From an uncultured Pelagibacteraceae bacterium (lineage in GTDB: Bacteria; Pseudomonadota; Alphaproteobacteria; Pelagibacterales; Pelagibacteraceae): DNA of 35,438 bases. The translations under genes and the position numbers were made by a program. The stretch's first letter is position 1, and each line of letters begins with the position of its first letter. The notes beneath the pieces are model-generated. The model was not told the origin of the DNA and made no database searches. It worked only from the letters and a program-made list of their open reading frames with translations. Below, piece after piece: positions 8,492 through 16,297 of the stretch. The DNA is taken from contig CACHIS010000008.1 in assembly GCA_902579925.1 (NCBI GenBank), positions 1 through 35,438 of the forward strand, given 5' to 3'.

Positions 8492-8519
8492 AAAAAGCCC
8501 CTCCCTCAAGGGGCTTTTT
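8492..8519. terminator. Bidirectional terminator between amtB and bcp
   Basis: AAAAAGCCCCT (8492-8502) pairs perfectly with AGGGGCTTTTT (8509-8519) around a six-base loop. It has a G/C core and T-runs on both strands, so it serves both convergent genes. The bcp stop codon (8521-8519 on the minus strand) starts inside the T-run, so the hairpin begins at the stop codon itself. Confidence 0.92.
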
Positions 8520-8989
8520 TAATTTGTGGTAATTGTTTTAAGTGTTTTCAAGACTTCTTTGGCATGATCTTTGACTTTTACGTTGTCCCAAATTTTTAGA
8601 ATTCTTCCTTTTTTATCAATTAAAAAAGTCGACCTGATTACCCCCATAAATTCTCGACCCATAAATCTTTTTTTGCGCCAAACTTTATATTTTTTTAAAA
8701 CTTTTTTATCTTGGTCGGATAAAAGGTCGAACTTTATATTGTATTTTTTTTTGAATTTATTATGACTATCAAGACTATCTTTTGAAATACCATATACTTT
8801 GCAATTTAGCTTTCTAAAATGAGGTATTAATTTATTAAAGTCATTTGTCTCCAATGTACAACCTGGTGTATCATCTTTTGGATAAAAATATATTATTATG
8901 AAATTACCAGATGAATTTTTTAGATTAAACTTTGAATTATTTGTTGAGGATAATTTGATATTAGGCGCTTTAGCTTTTTCTTTAAGCAT
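8519..8989 (-). CDS. bcp: Thioredoxin-dependent peroxiredoxin Bcp
   Basis: The peroxidatic motif is YFYPKDDTPGCTLE with Cys44. FVLLS-type peroxiredoxin features appear as LLSDQDKKVLKKY and the later STFLIDKKGRI. Another cysteine (Cys63, LNCKVYG) is not at the classical helix position five residues after the first one, so the resolving mechanism is not obvious from sequence. Length 156 aa is normal for the BCP/PrxQ group. It reduces hydroperoxides in the cytoplasm using thioredoxin. Its start overlaps the end of the glycosyltransferase-like gene by 8 bp, so the two are one operon ending at the terminator at 8492-8519. Confidence 0.93.
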   Translation of the reverse strand: MLKEKAKAPNIKLSSTNNSKFNLKNSSGNFIIIYFYPKDDTPGCTLETNDFNKLIPHFRKLNCKVYGISKDSLDSHNKFKKKYNIKFDLLSDQDKKVLKKYKVWRKKRFMGREFMGVIRSTFLIDKKGRILKIWDNVKVKDHAKEVLKTLKTITTN

Positions 8990-9959
8990 TTAATTTATTT
9001 TCATCCCATAATTTTTTGTAATCAATAAATGGAGACAAACCATAACTCGAGTTCACATTTGTCATATGTAGAGACAAACTTTTTATAGGAGATATACAAG
9101 TTTCTGTTTGATAAATTTCATTCAAGTACTTTTCAAACGGATCGTGCCTGTTCAGACAATTTTGATAAAAATTTTTCCAATATTTATCAATTAATTTTTT
9201 TGTAGTTAAAAAAGTACATAAAGTTTTATCTATTGTTCTCCAATGTCTATGACTACCTATAAAGATATTAGTATTTTCATGTTTCATGTAATTATAGGGA
9301 TAATCAGATGGACACATAAATATATCTTTATTGAGCTGAGATGAAATTCGCTCAAAAGATAGTATAATTTCTTTCAACATGGTCTTGGTGTGAAGATAAT
9401 CGTCTTCTACAAAAAAAATTAAATCTTCTCCATTATCTTTACCAAATTCAAAACTTTGAAGAAGACTAGCTAAATTTGAAAAAGTTTGGTTAGTCTTTTG
9501 TTGTTTAATAGCTGGTTTGTATTTGTCATGATTTAATGAAATTAGTTCGATATTATTATTTTCTATAAGATTTTTAATTTTATTTAAATTTTCTATTTTA
9601 GAATTATCATCAATAATAACCGTCTTAACCTTGAGTTCTAATAATTCATTTTGACAATGATTTATGGATTTAATTAGAGAATTGATCGATCTTATCGAAT
9701 ATTCTATTTTTGGTTCTTCAAATAATCTTTTTTTATTTTGATCCCAAATTTCTATATCTGTATTCATTCTCACGATAATTAATATTGAATTGACTTTTCT
9801 TGTAATTTTCACATCACCTAGTGGTAAAATTATTGATTTACTGTTGAATTTTGAGAGATCATCATTCAATTCTTTTTCTAATGTAGGAGAAAAAAATTTA
9901 TTTTGATCAATTATTTCAAATCCAAGTAACTTGGCTAATTTAATGAAAATTTTCTTCAT
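8982..9959 (-). CDS. Putative GT-A-fold glycosyltransferase
   Basis: A 325-residue protein without signal peptide or clear membrane helix. The segment from about residue 86 reads like a nucleotide-sugar transferase core: IEYSIRSINSLIKSI, then KVTVIIDDNS-like VKTVIIDDNS (112-120), and later DLIFFVEDDYLH (180-190), where VEDDY at 184-188 would be the DxD-type metal-binding motif. The C-terminal half has RHWRT and RHDPFEKYL. The donor and acceptor cannot be named. The first 60 residues are not recognised. It is the promoter-proximal gene of a two-gene operon with bcp, with no functional link that I can see. Its start region is divergent from the rhodanese gene (38 bp spacer). Confidence 0.6.
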   Translation of the reverse strand: MKKIFIKLAKLLGFEIIDQNKFFSPTLEKELNDDLSKFNSKSIILPLGDVKITRKVNSILIIVRMNTDIEIWDQNKKRLFEEPKIEYSIRSINSLIKSINHCQNELLELKVKTVIIDDNSKIENLNKIKNLIENNNIELISLNHDKYKPAIKQQKTNQTFSNLASLLQSFEFGKDNGEDLIFFVEDDYLHTKTMLKEIILSFERISSQLNKDIFMCPSDYPYNYMKHENTNIFIGSHRHWRTIDKTLCTFLTTKKLIDKYWKNFYQNCLNRHDPFEKYLNEIYQTETCISPIKSLSLHMTNVNSSYGLSPFIDYKKLWDENKLNA

Positions 9960-9997
9960 AAGTTTTATAAATTTATGATATAAATATTTACAATATA

Positions 9998-10381
9998 ATG
10001 ACTATTAAATCATCACAAACTCTTGTAGCAGAAGCTTTAGAAAAAATTAAAACAATATCACCGGATGAAGCACATAAAAAATTTAGTGATAAACAATGTA
10101 ATTTAATAGATATAAGGGATATTAGAGAGCTACAAAAACAAGGAAGTATTGAAGGAGCAAATCATATACCTAGGGGTATGCTTGAATTTTGGTTAGACCC
10201 AGAGAGCGCATATTTCAAAGATGGAAAACTTGATTTAAATAAGGAAATGGTACTATTCTGCGCTGGAGGCCTAAGATCTGCTTTGGCGGCAAAAACTTTG
10301 CAAGATATGGGTTTTGATAATGTGTCTCATATTGATGGGGGTTTCGGCTCTTTAAAACAAAGTAAGTTTAAAATTACCTAG
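9998..10381 (+). CDS. Rhodanese-like sulfurtransferase domain protein
   Basis: A single rhodanese domain (127 aa). The substrate loop is FCAGGLRSA with catalytic Cys88, preceded by LIDIRDIRELQKQGSIEGA and HIPRGML, all typical. Such proteins pass sulfane sulfur between carriers. The partner is unknown, and no obvious sulfur-transfer gene is adjacent. No ribosome binding site is visible, and the upstream 38 bp are A/T only. The stop codon is shared with the convergent gene: CTAG at 10378-10381 contains the TAG of both. Confidence 0.92.
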   Translation: MTIKSSQTLVAEALEKIKTISPDEAHKKFSDKQCNLIDIRDIRELQKQGSIEGANHIPRGMLEFWLDPESAYFKDGKLDLNKEMVLFCAGGLRSALAAKTLQDMGFDNVSHIDGGFGSLKQSKFKIT

Positions 10382-10956
10382 TTATTTAATTCTTCTAAAG
10401 CATATTCAAGTCTATCTTGACCCCAAAATAATTTTTGATTTATCACAAAAGTTGGAGCACCAAAAACATCATTTTGAAAAGCGATATTGGTTAAATCTTT
10501 AAGTTCGTCTTTTATTTTTTTATCTTTGATACCCATTTCAAAATTTTCTGTTTCAATATCACATTCTATTAATATTTTTTTTATATTTTCCTCTTTCGAG
10601 ATATCAAAATTATTTTTCCAATAAGCATCAAAACAGACATCAAAAAATTTATCTTTTTTGTTATGATTAATAAAAAGGTATCCTCTCATAAGATATAATG
10701 AGTTTATTGGGAATTTTTCATTCCATGTAAAATCAATTCTATTTTTTTCAGCTATTAACATACAATCATTTCTCATATTTTTCATTTTTCTCTCATTAAA
10801 TGCAGGAGCTGTAATACCTCCTAAGTTATGCAATCCACCAAGGAGAATTGCTTTATAGTTAAATTTATCTCTGTTACTTAAACTAATGATTCTTTTATGA
10901 GCTAAGTATGAATAAGGGCTTATGAAATCAAAATAAAAATCTATTTTTTTAGTCAT
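10378..10956 (-). CDS. DsbA-family oxidoreductase, 2-hydroxychromene-2-carboxylate isomerase-like
   Basis: The thioredoxin-fold start FYFDFISPYSYLA has Ser13 where DsbA has the first Cys. This is the kappa-GST/HCCA isomerase (NahD) arrangement, in which Ser activates glutathione. The C-terminal FGAPTFVINQKLFWGQDRLEYALE is the usual family ending with the cis-proline loop GAPTFV. Length 192 aa is normal. The family isomerises aromatic intermediates with glutathione, but in an oligotroph without other naphthalene genes in view the real substrate is open. Its start overlaps the end of the ABA4-like gene by 8 bp, so they form an operon. Confidence 0.88.
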   Translation of the reverse strand: MTKKIDFYFDFISPYSYLAHKRIISLSNRDKFNYKAILLGGLHNLGGITAPAFNERKMKNMRNDCMLIAEKNRIDFTWNEKFPINSLYLMRGYLFINHNKKDKFFDVCFDAYWKNNFDISKEENIKKILIECDIETENFEMGIKDKKIKDELKDLTNIAFQNDVFGAPTFVINQKLFWGQDRLEYALEELNN

Positions 10957-11422
10957 ATAAACTTATGTTTTTGGCATAAAAAATTCTTATTAACCAATAA
11001 ACAAATAAACCCAAAGGTCCGATGAGATAAGTTATTATAAGAGGTATAAATATCAAAAATTTATTTATCATAAATTTTTCTGAGTCTTTTACTATCCATC
11101 CACCAGTAAATAGATTGATAGAAATAAAATGTATCCAAAACATTATAAGAAAATTTTTTTCAGAGAATAAATCTGATATATCATCAATACCCATATAAAG
11201 ATTAAAGTTACTGACAAAATCAAAAGAATTTAGATATGATTTGTATAAAACAAATATATATGCACCAGTTAAAATAAAAAATGGAAATATAGAAGTTACA
11301 AGATATCTACATAAGTGAGATCTTGGAAAAAAAATGAGAATTAGCCAAAAGGGTAGCACCCCGATATTAACCCAATAATAGAGCATATCTATTGTGAAAT
11401 AATTATAAATTTGTTCGATCAT
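10949..11422 (-). CDS. ABA4-like family membrane protein
   Basis: About 157 residues from the ATG at 11422 with four predicted membrane helices. The conserved stretch is FWIHFISINLFTGGWIV followed by KFLIFIPLIITYLIGPLGLF and WLIR. This is the pattern of the ABA4/DUF4281 family (plant ABA4 acts in neoxanthin formation; bacterial members are uncharacterised). I use the ATG at 11422, because the earlier ones at 11485 would overlap the divergent recX start by 35 bp and add a stretch not typical of the family. It is cotranscribed with the HCCA-isomerase-like gene. Confidence 0.7.
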   Translation of the reverse strand: MIEQIYNYFTIDMLYYWVNIGVLPFWLILIFFPRSHLCRYLVTSIFPFFILTGAYIFVLYKSYLNSFDFVSNFNLYMGIDDISDLFSEKNFLIMFWIHFISINLFTGGWIVKDSEKFMINKFLIFIPLIITYLIGPLGLFVYWLIRIFYAKNISLYD

Positions 11423-11450
11423 TTTAAGATATATTATATTAAATCTTGGT

Positions 11451-12014
11451 ATGATTCCTATAAGAAATAGAAAAAAAACACTCAAAGTTACAGTTGAGGA
11501 GATGAGAAATTTCGCTTTTGCATATGTCGAAAAATATGCACCATCTAAGCAACAGCTAAAAACTTATTTACTTAAAAAGTACTTGAAAACTTCTGTCCCA
11601 AACGTCAGAAAACAGGACGTTACCAATTTGATTGATATTGTTCTTTCAGATTTAGAGAAAAATAAATTTATTAATGATAAATTTTATTCAGACAGTAAAG
11701 CAAAAAGTATGATTCAAAGAGGTAGTTCACTTAATAAGATAAGATACTATTTAATAGGTAAAGGAATTAATAATCAATATATAAAAGAAACTGTTGAAAA
11801 AATTCAGGACGAAAATTCAGATCAAGATTTTTTTTCAGCAATTAAATTATGCAAAAAGAAAAGAATAGGTCCTGCACGAACTGAGGAAAATAGATCTTTA
11901 TTTTATAAGAAAGATATATCAATATTAGCTAGAAATGGTTTTGATTTTGAAACTTCCAAAAAAGTAATGGAAATCGAAAAAGATGACTATGATAGAATAA
12001 TCAAATTACTTTAA
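11451..12014 (+). CDS. recX: Regulatory protein RecX
   Basis: The 187-residue all-helical protein matches RecX: an N-terminal repeat (NFAFAYVEKYAPSKQQLKTYL), a second (FINDKFYSDSKAKSMIQRG followed by IRYYLIGKGI) and a third C-terminal repeat (ISILARNGFDFETSKKVM). RecX binds RecA filaments and modulates recombination. recA is not adjacent here. The ATG at 11451 is kept because the residues before RNFAFAYVEKY resemble the family N-terminus. An internal ATG at 11502 has GAGGAG too close to it. The 28 bp spacer with the divergent ABA4-like gene is A/T only and must hold both promoters. The stop region overlaps the end of the minus-strand small gene by 9 bp. Confidence 0.88.
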   Translation: MIPIRNRKKTLKVTVEEMRNFAFAYVEKYAPSKQQLKTYLLKKYLKTSVPNVRKQDVTNLIDIVLSDLEKNKFINDKFYSDSKAKSMIQRGSSLNKIRYYLIGKGINNQYIKETVEKIQDENSDQDFFSAIKLCKKKRIGPARTEENRSLFYKKDISILARNGFDFETSKKVMEIEKDDYDRIIKLL

Positions 12015-12149
12015 GTTATCTTTTTTCTTTTTTTCAACTAAATAATCTATCTTGTTTTTGATATAATTTTTAACGAACACAAAAATTAATAATCCAAAAA
12101 TTGAAACTGAAACAATAATAATTAAAATAATTCTTATTTGTTCGTCCAT
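12006..12149 (-). CDS. Small single-pass membrane protein, 47 aa
   Basis: A short frame read by hand. The ATG at 12149 overlaps the cysQ stop by one base (TAATG), a translational coupling arrangement. The peptide has an acidic N-terminus (MDEQIR), one strongly hydrophobic segment (ILIIIVSVSIFGLLIFVFV, about residues 8-26) and a lysine-rich tail (VEKKKKDNLK), consistent with one membrane helix with the basic end inside. It ends 9 bp inside the convergent recX 3' end. The function is unknown. Supporting evidence is that it fills the only gap between the genes and has a sensible topology. Confidence 0.6.
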   Translation of the reverse strand: MDEQIRIILIIIVSVSIFGLLIFVFVKNYIKNKIDYLVEKKKKDNLK

Positions 12150-12922
12150 TACAGAATATTTTTACTTTTTAAAATTAAACTTGGATTTTTGAAATCTTTT
12201 TTTCCATAAAAGATTTCTTTTCCATTAAAATCAGTAACACTTCCACCAGAGTGTTTTAAAATTGCATGACCAGCTGCTATGTCCCATTCTGATGCTCTTG
12301 GCTCTGCTACATAGCCATCATATTCACCTGCAGCAATTACACAAAATTTAAAAGAACTTTTCATTTTGATATGTTTTTTTACATTTAGCTCTTTGTAGAT
12401 TTCATTTATTTCTGGTTTTAATTTATTAGAGTATGAAACAAACTTAATTTCATTTTTATCGAAATTTTTAGAATGATTTAATTTTACTGATTTTTTATCA
12501 ATCAATTCAAAAGAAAACCCATCTCCATATGAATAAAACATTCTTTTTTTTGCTGGAGCATAAATTAATCCAGCAGCAGGTTTTCTATCAATTATCAATC
12601 CTGCATTGATTGTAAATTCATCTAGATTATTAATGTAATCGTGTGTACCATCAATCGGATCAATCAACCAAAAGTTTTCAAGATTATCTCGTAGTTTATT
12701 TTCTGATGTTTCCTCAGAAACAATAGGAATACTTGGTGTCACTTCTTTAATCTTATTAATCAAAATCTTATTTACCTCTAAATCTCCATTGCTAACTGGA
12801 GTATTATCAGACTTCATTTCTTTTAGCAGACCTTGATCTCTAAGTTTTAATGATACTTCTCCAGCGTACAAAAAAGTCTGAATTAAATTTTCAACAATTT
12901 CTTTAATATTATTTTGATTCAT
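12149..12922 (-). CDS. cysQ: 3'(2'),5'-bisphosphate nucleotidase, inositol-monophosphatase family
   Basis: The metal-binding motifs are present: EETSE, then WLIDPIDGTHDYINNL (DPxDGT type) and EWDIAAGHAIL near the C-terminus. Length 257 aa fits CysQ, which recycles 3'-phosphoadenosine 5'-phosphate from sulfate assimilation. The related inositol-1-monophosphatase SuhB cannot be excluded from motifs alone, although the spacing favours CysQ. The gene starts 14 bp inside the end of the DUF3553 gene and ends at the start of the 47 aa membrane peptide, so these three form an operon. Confidence 0.87.
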   Translation of the reverse strand: MNQNNIKEIVENLIQTFLYAGEVSLKLRDQGLLKEMKSDNTPVSNGDLEVNKILINKIKEVTPSIPIVSEETSENKLRDNLENFWLIDPIDGTHDYINNLDEFTINAGLIIDRKPAAGLIYAPAKKRMFYSYGDGFSFELIDKKSVKLNHSKNFDKNEIKFVSYSNKLKPEINEIYKELNVKKHIKMKSSFKFCVIAAGEYDGYVAEPRASEWDIAAGHAILKHSGGSVTDFNGKEIFYGKKDFKNPSLILKSKNIL

Positions 12923-13085
12923 TAATTTTTTTCAATTCAATATTTTTAGAGTTGATCACTTTTTTACCTGCGTTTTGGAAATTGACTGTTACCTTATCTT
13001 TGATTATTGACTGCACTTGGCCAATTCCCCAACTTTTTTGAGCTGGATTGAAAACTTTGTCACCTGGTTCAAAATCAAAAATCAT
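12909..13085 (-). CDS. DUF3553 family small protein, 58 aa
   Basis: A short gene found by reading the gap between cysQ and mnmA. The peptide starts [16 protein letters not shown], continues WGIGQVQSI, and has [15 protein letters not shown], which is the DUF3553 consensus of alphaproteobacteria (PGD-V, WG-GQVQS, VTVNF-AGKK-I). The pattern resembles the Tudor-like C-terminal module of UvrD/PcrA helicases, so contact with nucleic acid or RNA polymerase is possible but is inference. Its end overlaps the cysQ start by 14 bp. It is divergent from mnmA with a 41 bp spacer. Confidence 0.85.
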   Translation of the reverse strand: MIFDFEPGDKVFNPAQKSWGIGQVQSIIKDKVTVNFQNAGKKVINSKNIELKKINESK

Positions 13086-13126
13086 TTAATTTTATTTATA
13101 ATAGAAATAAGTATAAATATCATCAA

Positions 13127-14245
13127 ATGAAAGATAATTTAAATTCAATTGGGTTTAAAAAAGCTCCCTCAGAAACGACAGTAGTTGTCGCAATGTCAGG
13201 AGGAGTGGACTCATCAACAGTTGCTGGAATGATGAAAAAAGAGGGTTATAAAGTCATCGGAATAACTCTAAAGCTTTATGATGATGCTAAAGAGGTTTCA
13301 ACTTCTAAACAATGTTGTTCTGGTCAAGATATAATGGATGCAAAAAGAGTTGCACAAAAATTAGGTATTGATCATAAAATTCTTTATTACCAAAATAAAT
13401 TTAAACAAGGAGTAATTGATAATTTTGTTGATAGTTATTTAAAAGGCGAAACACCTATCCCCTGTATACAATGTAATAAAACAGTTAAATTTAACGATCT
13501 ATTTGAAGTATCAAAAGAATTGAAGGCAGATGCTTTAATTACTGGTCATTATGTTAAAAGTATTACAACAAATGATCAGACGAATATGTATCAAGCAATA
13601 GATCAAAATAGAGATCAAAGTTATTTTCTATTTGATACTTCACGAGAACAATTAAATTACTTAAGATTTCCATTGGGCGGGATGCTTAAAGATGAAACTA
13701 GGTCTATAGCAAAAAAATTAAATTTAAACGTAGCAGATAAGCCAGATAGTCAAGATATTTGTTTTGTACCGAATGGAGATTATGCCTCTGTTATTCAAAA
13801 ATTTAAACCACATTCATTTAAAAAAGGAAATATTAAAAATTTAGAAGGAGCTGTAATTGGAGTTCATGATGGAATTATTAATTTTACTATCGGTCAAAGA
13901 AAAGGAATTAAAGTTTCAAATGAAGAAGCATTGTATGTAGTAAAAATCGATGCTAACAAAAATGAAATTATCGTGGGGCCAAAAGAAAAACTTGGAATAA
14001 AAGACATCAAACTAAGAAATTTAAATATTCTTGCAACAATTAACGAATTCAAAGATGATATTTTTGTTAAAGTAAGATCTACTGGAAAACTTCTTAAGGG
14101 GAAAGTAAATTTAAAAAAAGATAATACAGCTTTAGTTAATTTACAAGATTTTGAAGATGGAATTTCTCCAGGACAGGCTTGTGTCTTTTATGATGAAGAT
14201 AAATACGGTCTTAAACTATTAGGTGGGGGTTGGATTCAAAATTAA
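13127..14245 (+). CDS. mnmA: tRNA-specific 2-thiouridylase MnmA
   Basis: The PP-loop ATP pyrophosphatase motif [13 protein letters not shown] lies near residue 22. The first catalytic cysteine lies in [10 protein letters not shown], and the second in [20 protein letters not shown] and the C-terminal [11 protein letters not shown] are also diagnostic. It makes 2-thiouridine at wobble position 34 of Lys, Glu and Gln tRNAs, taking sulfur from a relay started by a cysteine desulfurase. Length 372 aa is normal. The start at 13127 has no clear ribosome binding site. Its stop overlaps the stop of the convergent membrane-protein gene (TTAA at 14242-14245). Confidence 0.96.
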   Translation: MKDNLNSIGFKKAPSETTVVVAMSGGVDSSTVAGMMKKEGYKVIGITLKLYDDAKEVSTSKQCCSGQDIMDAKRVAQKLGIDHKILYYQNKFKQGVIDNFVDSYLKGETPIPCIQCNKTVKFNDLFEVSKELKADALITGHYVKSITTNDQTNMYQAIDQNRDQSYFLFDTSREQLNYLRFPLGGMLKDETRSIAKKLNLNVADKPDSQDICFVPNGDYASVIQKFKPHSFKKGNIKNLEGAVIGVHDGIINFTIGQRKGIKVSNEEALYVVKIDANKNEIIVGPKEKLGIKDIKLRNLNILATINEFKDDIFVKVRSTGKLLKGKVNLKKDNTALVNLQDFEDGISPGQACVFYDEDKYGLKLLGGGWIQN

Positions 14246-14949
14246 CTTATTTTTTTCCACATGAAAAAAGTTAATAAGTAAAAAGAAATAACACCTAGAA
14301 AATAATCCCATTCAAGTGCATGTTTTAAAAACTTTAAACTAAAACCAAAGAAATCATCACCAGGTAAACTTATTATTGGTATACTTATGGCTGCAACGAT
14401 TATGAGAAGAGAAACCAAGTATAATTTAATTTTTAGAATATTATTATTGATATATTTTTCTATTTTTTCTTTAAAAGACAATAAGGTTGCAACCAAGTAA
14501 GCTTGGGCAACAATTTCAAAGACTATAAATGTAAACATGACAATTCTTCTAAAAAGTTTATACAGATCATTATCAAATTTAACTCCAAGAAAAATTGCAT
14601 GGACTGTAAGTGCTACCGCAGAGGCAACTCCAAAAAAAACTATTTTTTTTTTATGTTTATGATTAGGTTCAAAATATTCAATTATTTTTTTGTTAGATAG
14701 CCAGTATACAATTAAAAGGTAAGATGTTAGAAACATTGCGGGCTTAAATATTAAGTAAGTGGGAAAATATCTTGCAGTCCTACTAATTGAAACACCACCA
14801 TCAATATAGGGAAATGGCATAAATATCCTATATTGTGGATCGATTAGTGAGTGAAACTGAGTGGTTATTAAAAGACAGGCATTAACTGCAAAAAACGGAA
14901 TTACAAATATCCATATACTAATTGATCTTGCCTTCTCAATTGAAATCAT
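14242..14949 (-). CDS. Six-helix membrane protein, possibly Frag1/DRAM/Sfk1-like
   Basis: The 235-residue protein has about six hydrophobic segments. The periplasmic first loop contains [20 protein letters not shown], reminiscent of the P-x-I-S-x-x-x-x-x-P loop of Frag1/DRAM/Sfk1 and PGAP2 proteins, and the end is [20 protein letters not shown]. This relation is inferred from the loop pattern only. The family has roles in lipid remodelling in eukaryotes but no settled bacterial function. It starts 7 bases after the small basic peptide gene, so the two are probably cotranscribed from the A/T-rich region near 15045-15070. Confidence 0.6.
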   Translation of the reverse strand: MISIEKARSISIWIFVIPFFAVNACLLITTQFHSLIDPQYRIFMPFPYIDGGVSISRTARYFPTYLIFKPAMFLTSYLLIVYWLSNKKIIEYFEPNHKHKKKIVFFGVASAVALTVHAIFLGVKFDNDLYKLFRRIVMFTFIVFEIVAQAYLVATLLSFKEKIEKYINNNILKIKLYLVSLLIIVAAISIPIISLPGDDFFGFSLKFLKHALEWDYFLGVISFYLLTFFMWKKIS

Positions 14950-14956
14950 ACAAGAA

Positions 14957-15040
14957 CTATTTCTTTTTATTTTTTTTTCTAGCTCTTCTTTTTTTTGACC
15001 CCATTTTTCTTCGGCCTCGATGTTTTTTTGGATAACCCAT
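14957..15040 (-). CDS. Very small, strongly basic peptide, 27 aa
   Basis: A frame far below usual gene-finder limits, supported by a good ribosome binding site (AAAGGAAATA directly before the ATG at 15040). The peptide begins MGYPKKHRGRRKMGSKKRR and is about two-thirds Lys plus Arg, with no acidic residue. Such composition suggests RNA or DNA binding (ribosome-associated, for example), but it does not match a ribosomal protein I recognise, including Thx. It is divergent from metC and just ahead of the Frag1-like gene. An A/T-rich TATAAT-containing stretch (15050-15062, self-complementary ATTATAAT) may be its promoter. Confidence 0.5.
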   Translation of the reverse strand: MGYPKKHRGRRKMGSKKRRARKKNKKK

Positions 15041-15115
15041 TATTTCCTTTAATTATAATTTAATTGAAATTATCGTTGGGATATAGCATTGTCTTTTGAA
15101 GTTATCAATTTTTAA

Positions 15116-16291
15116 ATGATAAAGTCTTTTAAAACTTTCTTGAAGCATACTGCAAAAGATTTTCATAATCAGTCAGTTAATCCACCAGTGGTAAGAGCAT
15201 CGACTATAATTTTCAAATCTATGCAAGATATTAGAAAAATGCAAAAGAGGGCAGTTAAAGATCCAACAGGAGGAAATTTTGATTATGCGAGACAAGGAAC
15301 TTCAACTACTTATATTTTACAAAAAATCCTGACTAAACTTGAGGAAAGTTATCATGTTTTTACAACTCAAACAGGTTTTGGTTCAGTCTTTTTAGCCATA
15401 TTTAGCGTAGTGAGACCTGGAGATGAAATTTTAGTAGCGGACCCTGTTTATAGTCCAACTAGAGTGTTGACTGAAAACTTTTTAAGAGAGTTTAATATTA
15501 AAACCATTTTCTATGATCCTCATGATTTAAAAACATTACAAAAAAATATAACTTCAAAAACTAAACTAATCTTTGTTGAAAATCCTGGAAGTAATACTTT
15601 TGATTTTCAGGATTTAAATAAAATTATTTCTATTGCAAAAAAAAATAAAATTTATACTGCAATTGATAATACCTGGGGGACACCCTATTACTTTAAGCCT
15701 ATCAAGTTAGGTTTTGATATGTCAATAGTTTCAGCAACTAAATATTACTCAGGACACTCAGATGTAATGGGAGGAAGTTTAGCTGTTAATAAAAAAGTTT
15801 TCCCTAAAGTTAAAATAGCAGAAAAAATTACTGGTCAAAGATTAAGTCCTGACGATGCTTACTTGATTACAAGAGGTTTAAGGACTTTAGATGTTAGATT
15901 AGATAGACATAGTGATAATGCTAAAAAAGTTGCGGCTTTCTTATCACAAAATAAAAAAATTGAACTTTTATATCCATATAAAAAAAATTCGCGAAATTTT
16001 AAAATGTGGAATAAATATTACTCTGGAGCATCTGGTTTGATGGGATTAAAGATTAAAGCTAAAAAAGTAAATTCAGTAAGAAAATTTGTTAATTCTCTAA
16101 AGCTTTTTGGTTATGGTTATAGTTGGGGAGGTTTTGAAAGTTTGGCATTACATCAACAGTTCAGAGAGACAGGAAAAAGAAAATATATGAATCTTGAAAA
16201 AGATGAACATCTAGTCAGATTACATATAGGGCTTGAGGACCCTAGCGACCTTATCGCTGATATTAAACAAGCCATGAGACATTTAAAGTAA
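15116..16291 (+). CDS. metC: Cystathionine beta-lyase-like PLP enzyme (Cys/Met metabolism family)
   Basis: A fold-type I PLP enzyme. The cofactor lysine lies in SATKYYSGHSDVMGGSLAV, preceded by the AIDNTWGTPYYFKPI segment, and the N-terminal NPPVVRASTIIF is typical of bacterial MetC. RQGTSTTY and FTTQTGFGS are also characteristic. It should cleave cystathionine to homocysteine, pyruvate and ammonia in methionine synthesis. Related lyases act on cysteine or other thioethers, so the substrate is likely rather than certain. Length 391 aa is normal. The ATG at 15116 lacks a clear ribosome binding site. Only 6 bp separate it from the following MFS gene. Confidence 0.88.
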   Translation: MIKSFKTFLKHTAKDFHNQSVNPPVVRASTIIFKSMQDIRKMQKRAVKDPTGGNFDYARQGTSTTYILQKILTKLEESYHVFTTQTGFGSVFLAIFSVVRPGDEILVADPVYSPTRVLTENFLREFNIKTIFYDPHDLKTLQKNITSKTKLIFVENPGSNTFDFQDLNKIISIAKKNKIYTAIDNTWGTPYYFKPIKLGFDMSIVSATKYYSGHSDVMGGSLAVNKKVFPKVKIAEKITGQRLSPDDAYLITRGLRTLDVRLDRHSDNAKKVAAFLSQNKKIELLYPYKKNSRNFKMWNKYYSGASGLMGLKIKAKKVNSVRKFVNSLKLFGYGYSWGGFESLALHQQFRETGKRKYMNLEKDEHLVRLHIGLEDPSDLIADIKQAMRHLK

Positions 16292-16297
16292 AAATTC

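Noticed and set aside
15041..15115. A SAM riboswitch in front of metC
   Set aside because: The 75 bp leader has only A/T-rich weak pairings, and I see none of the G/C stems expected for a SAM-binding RNA.
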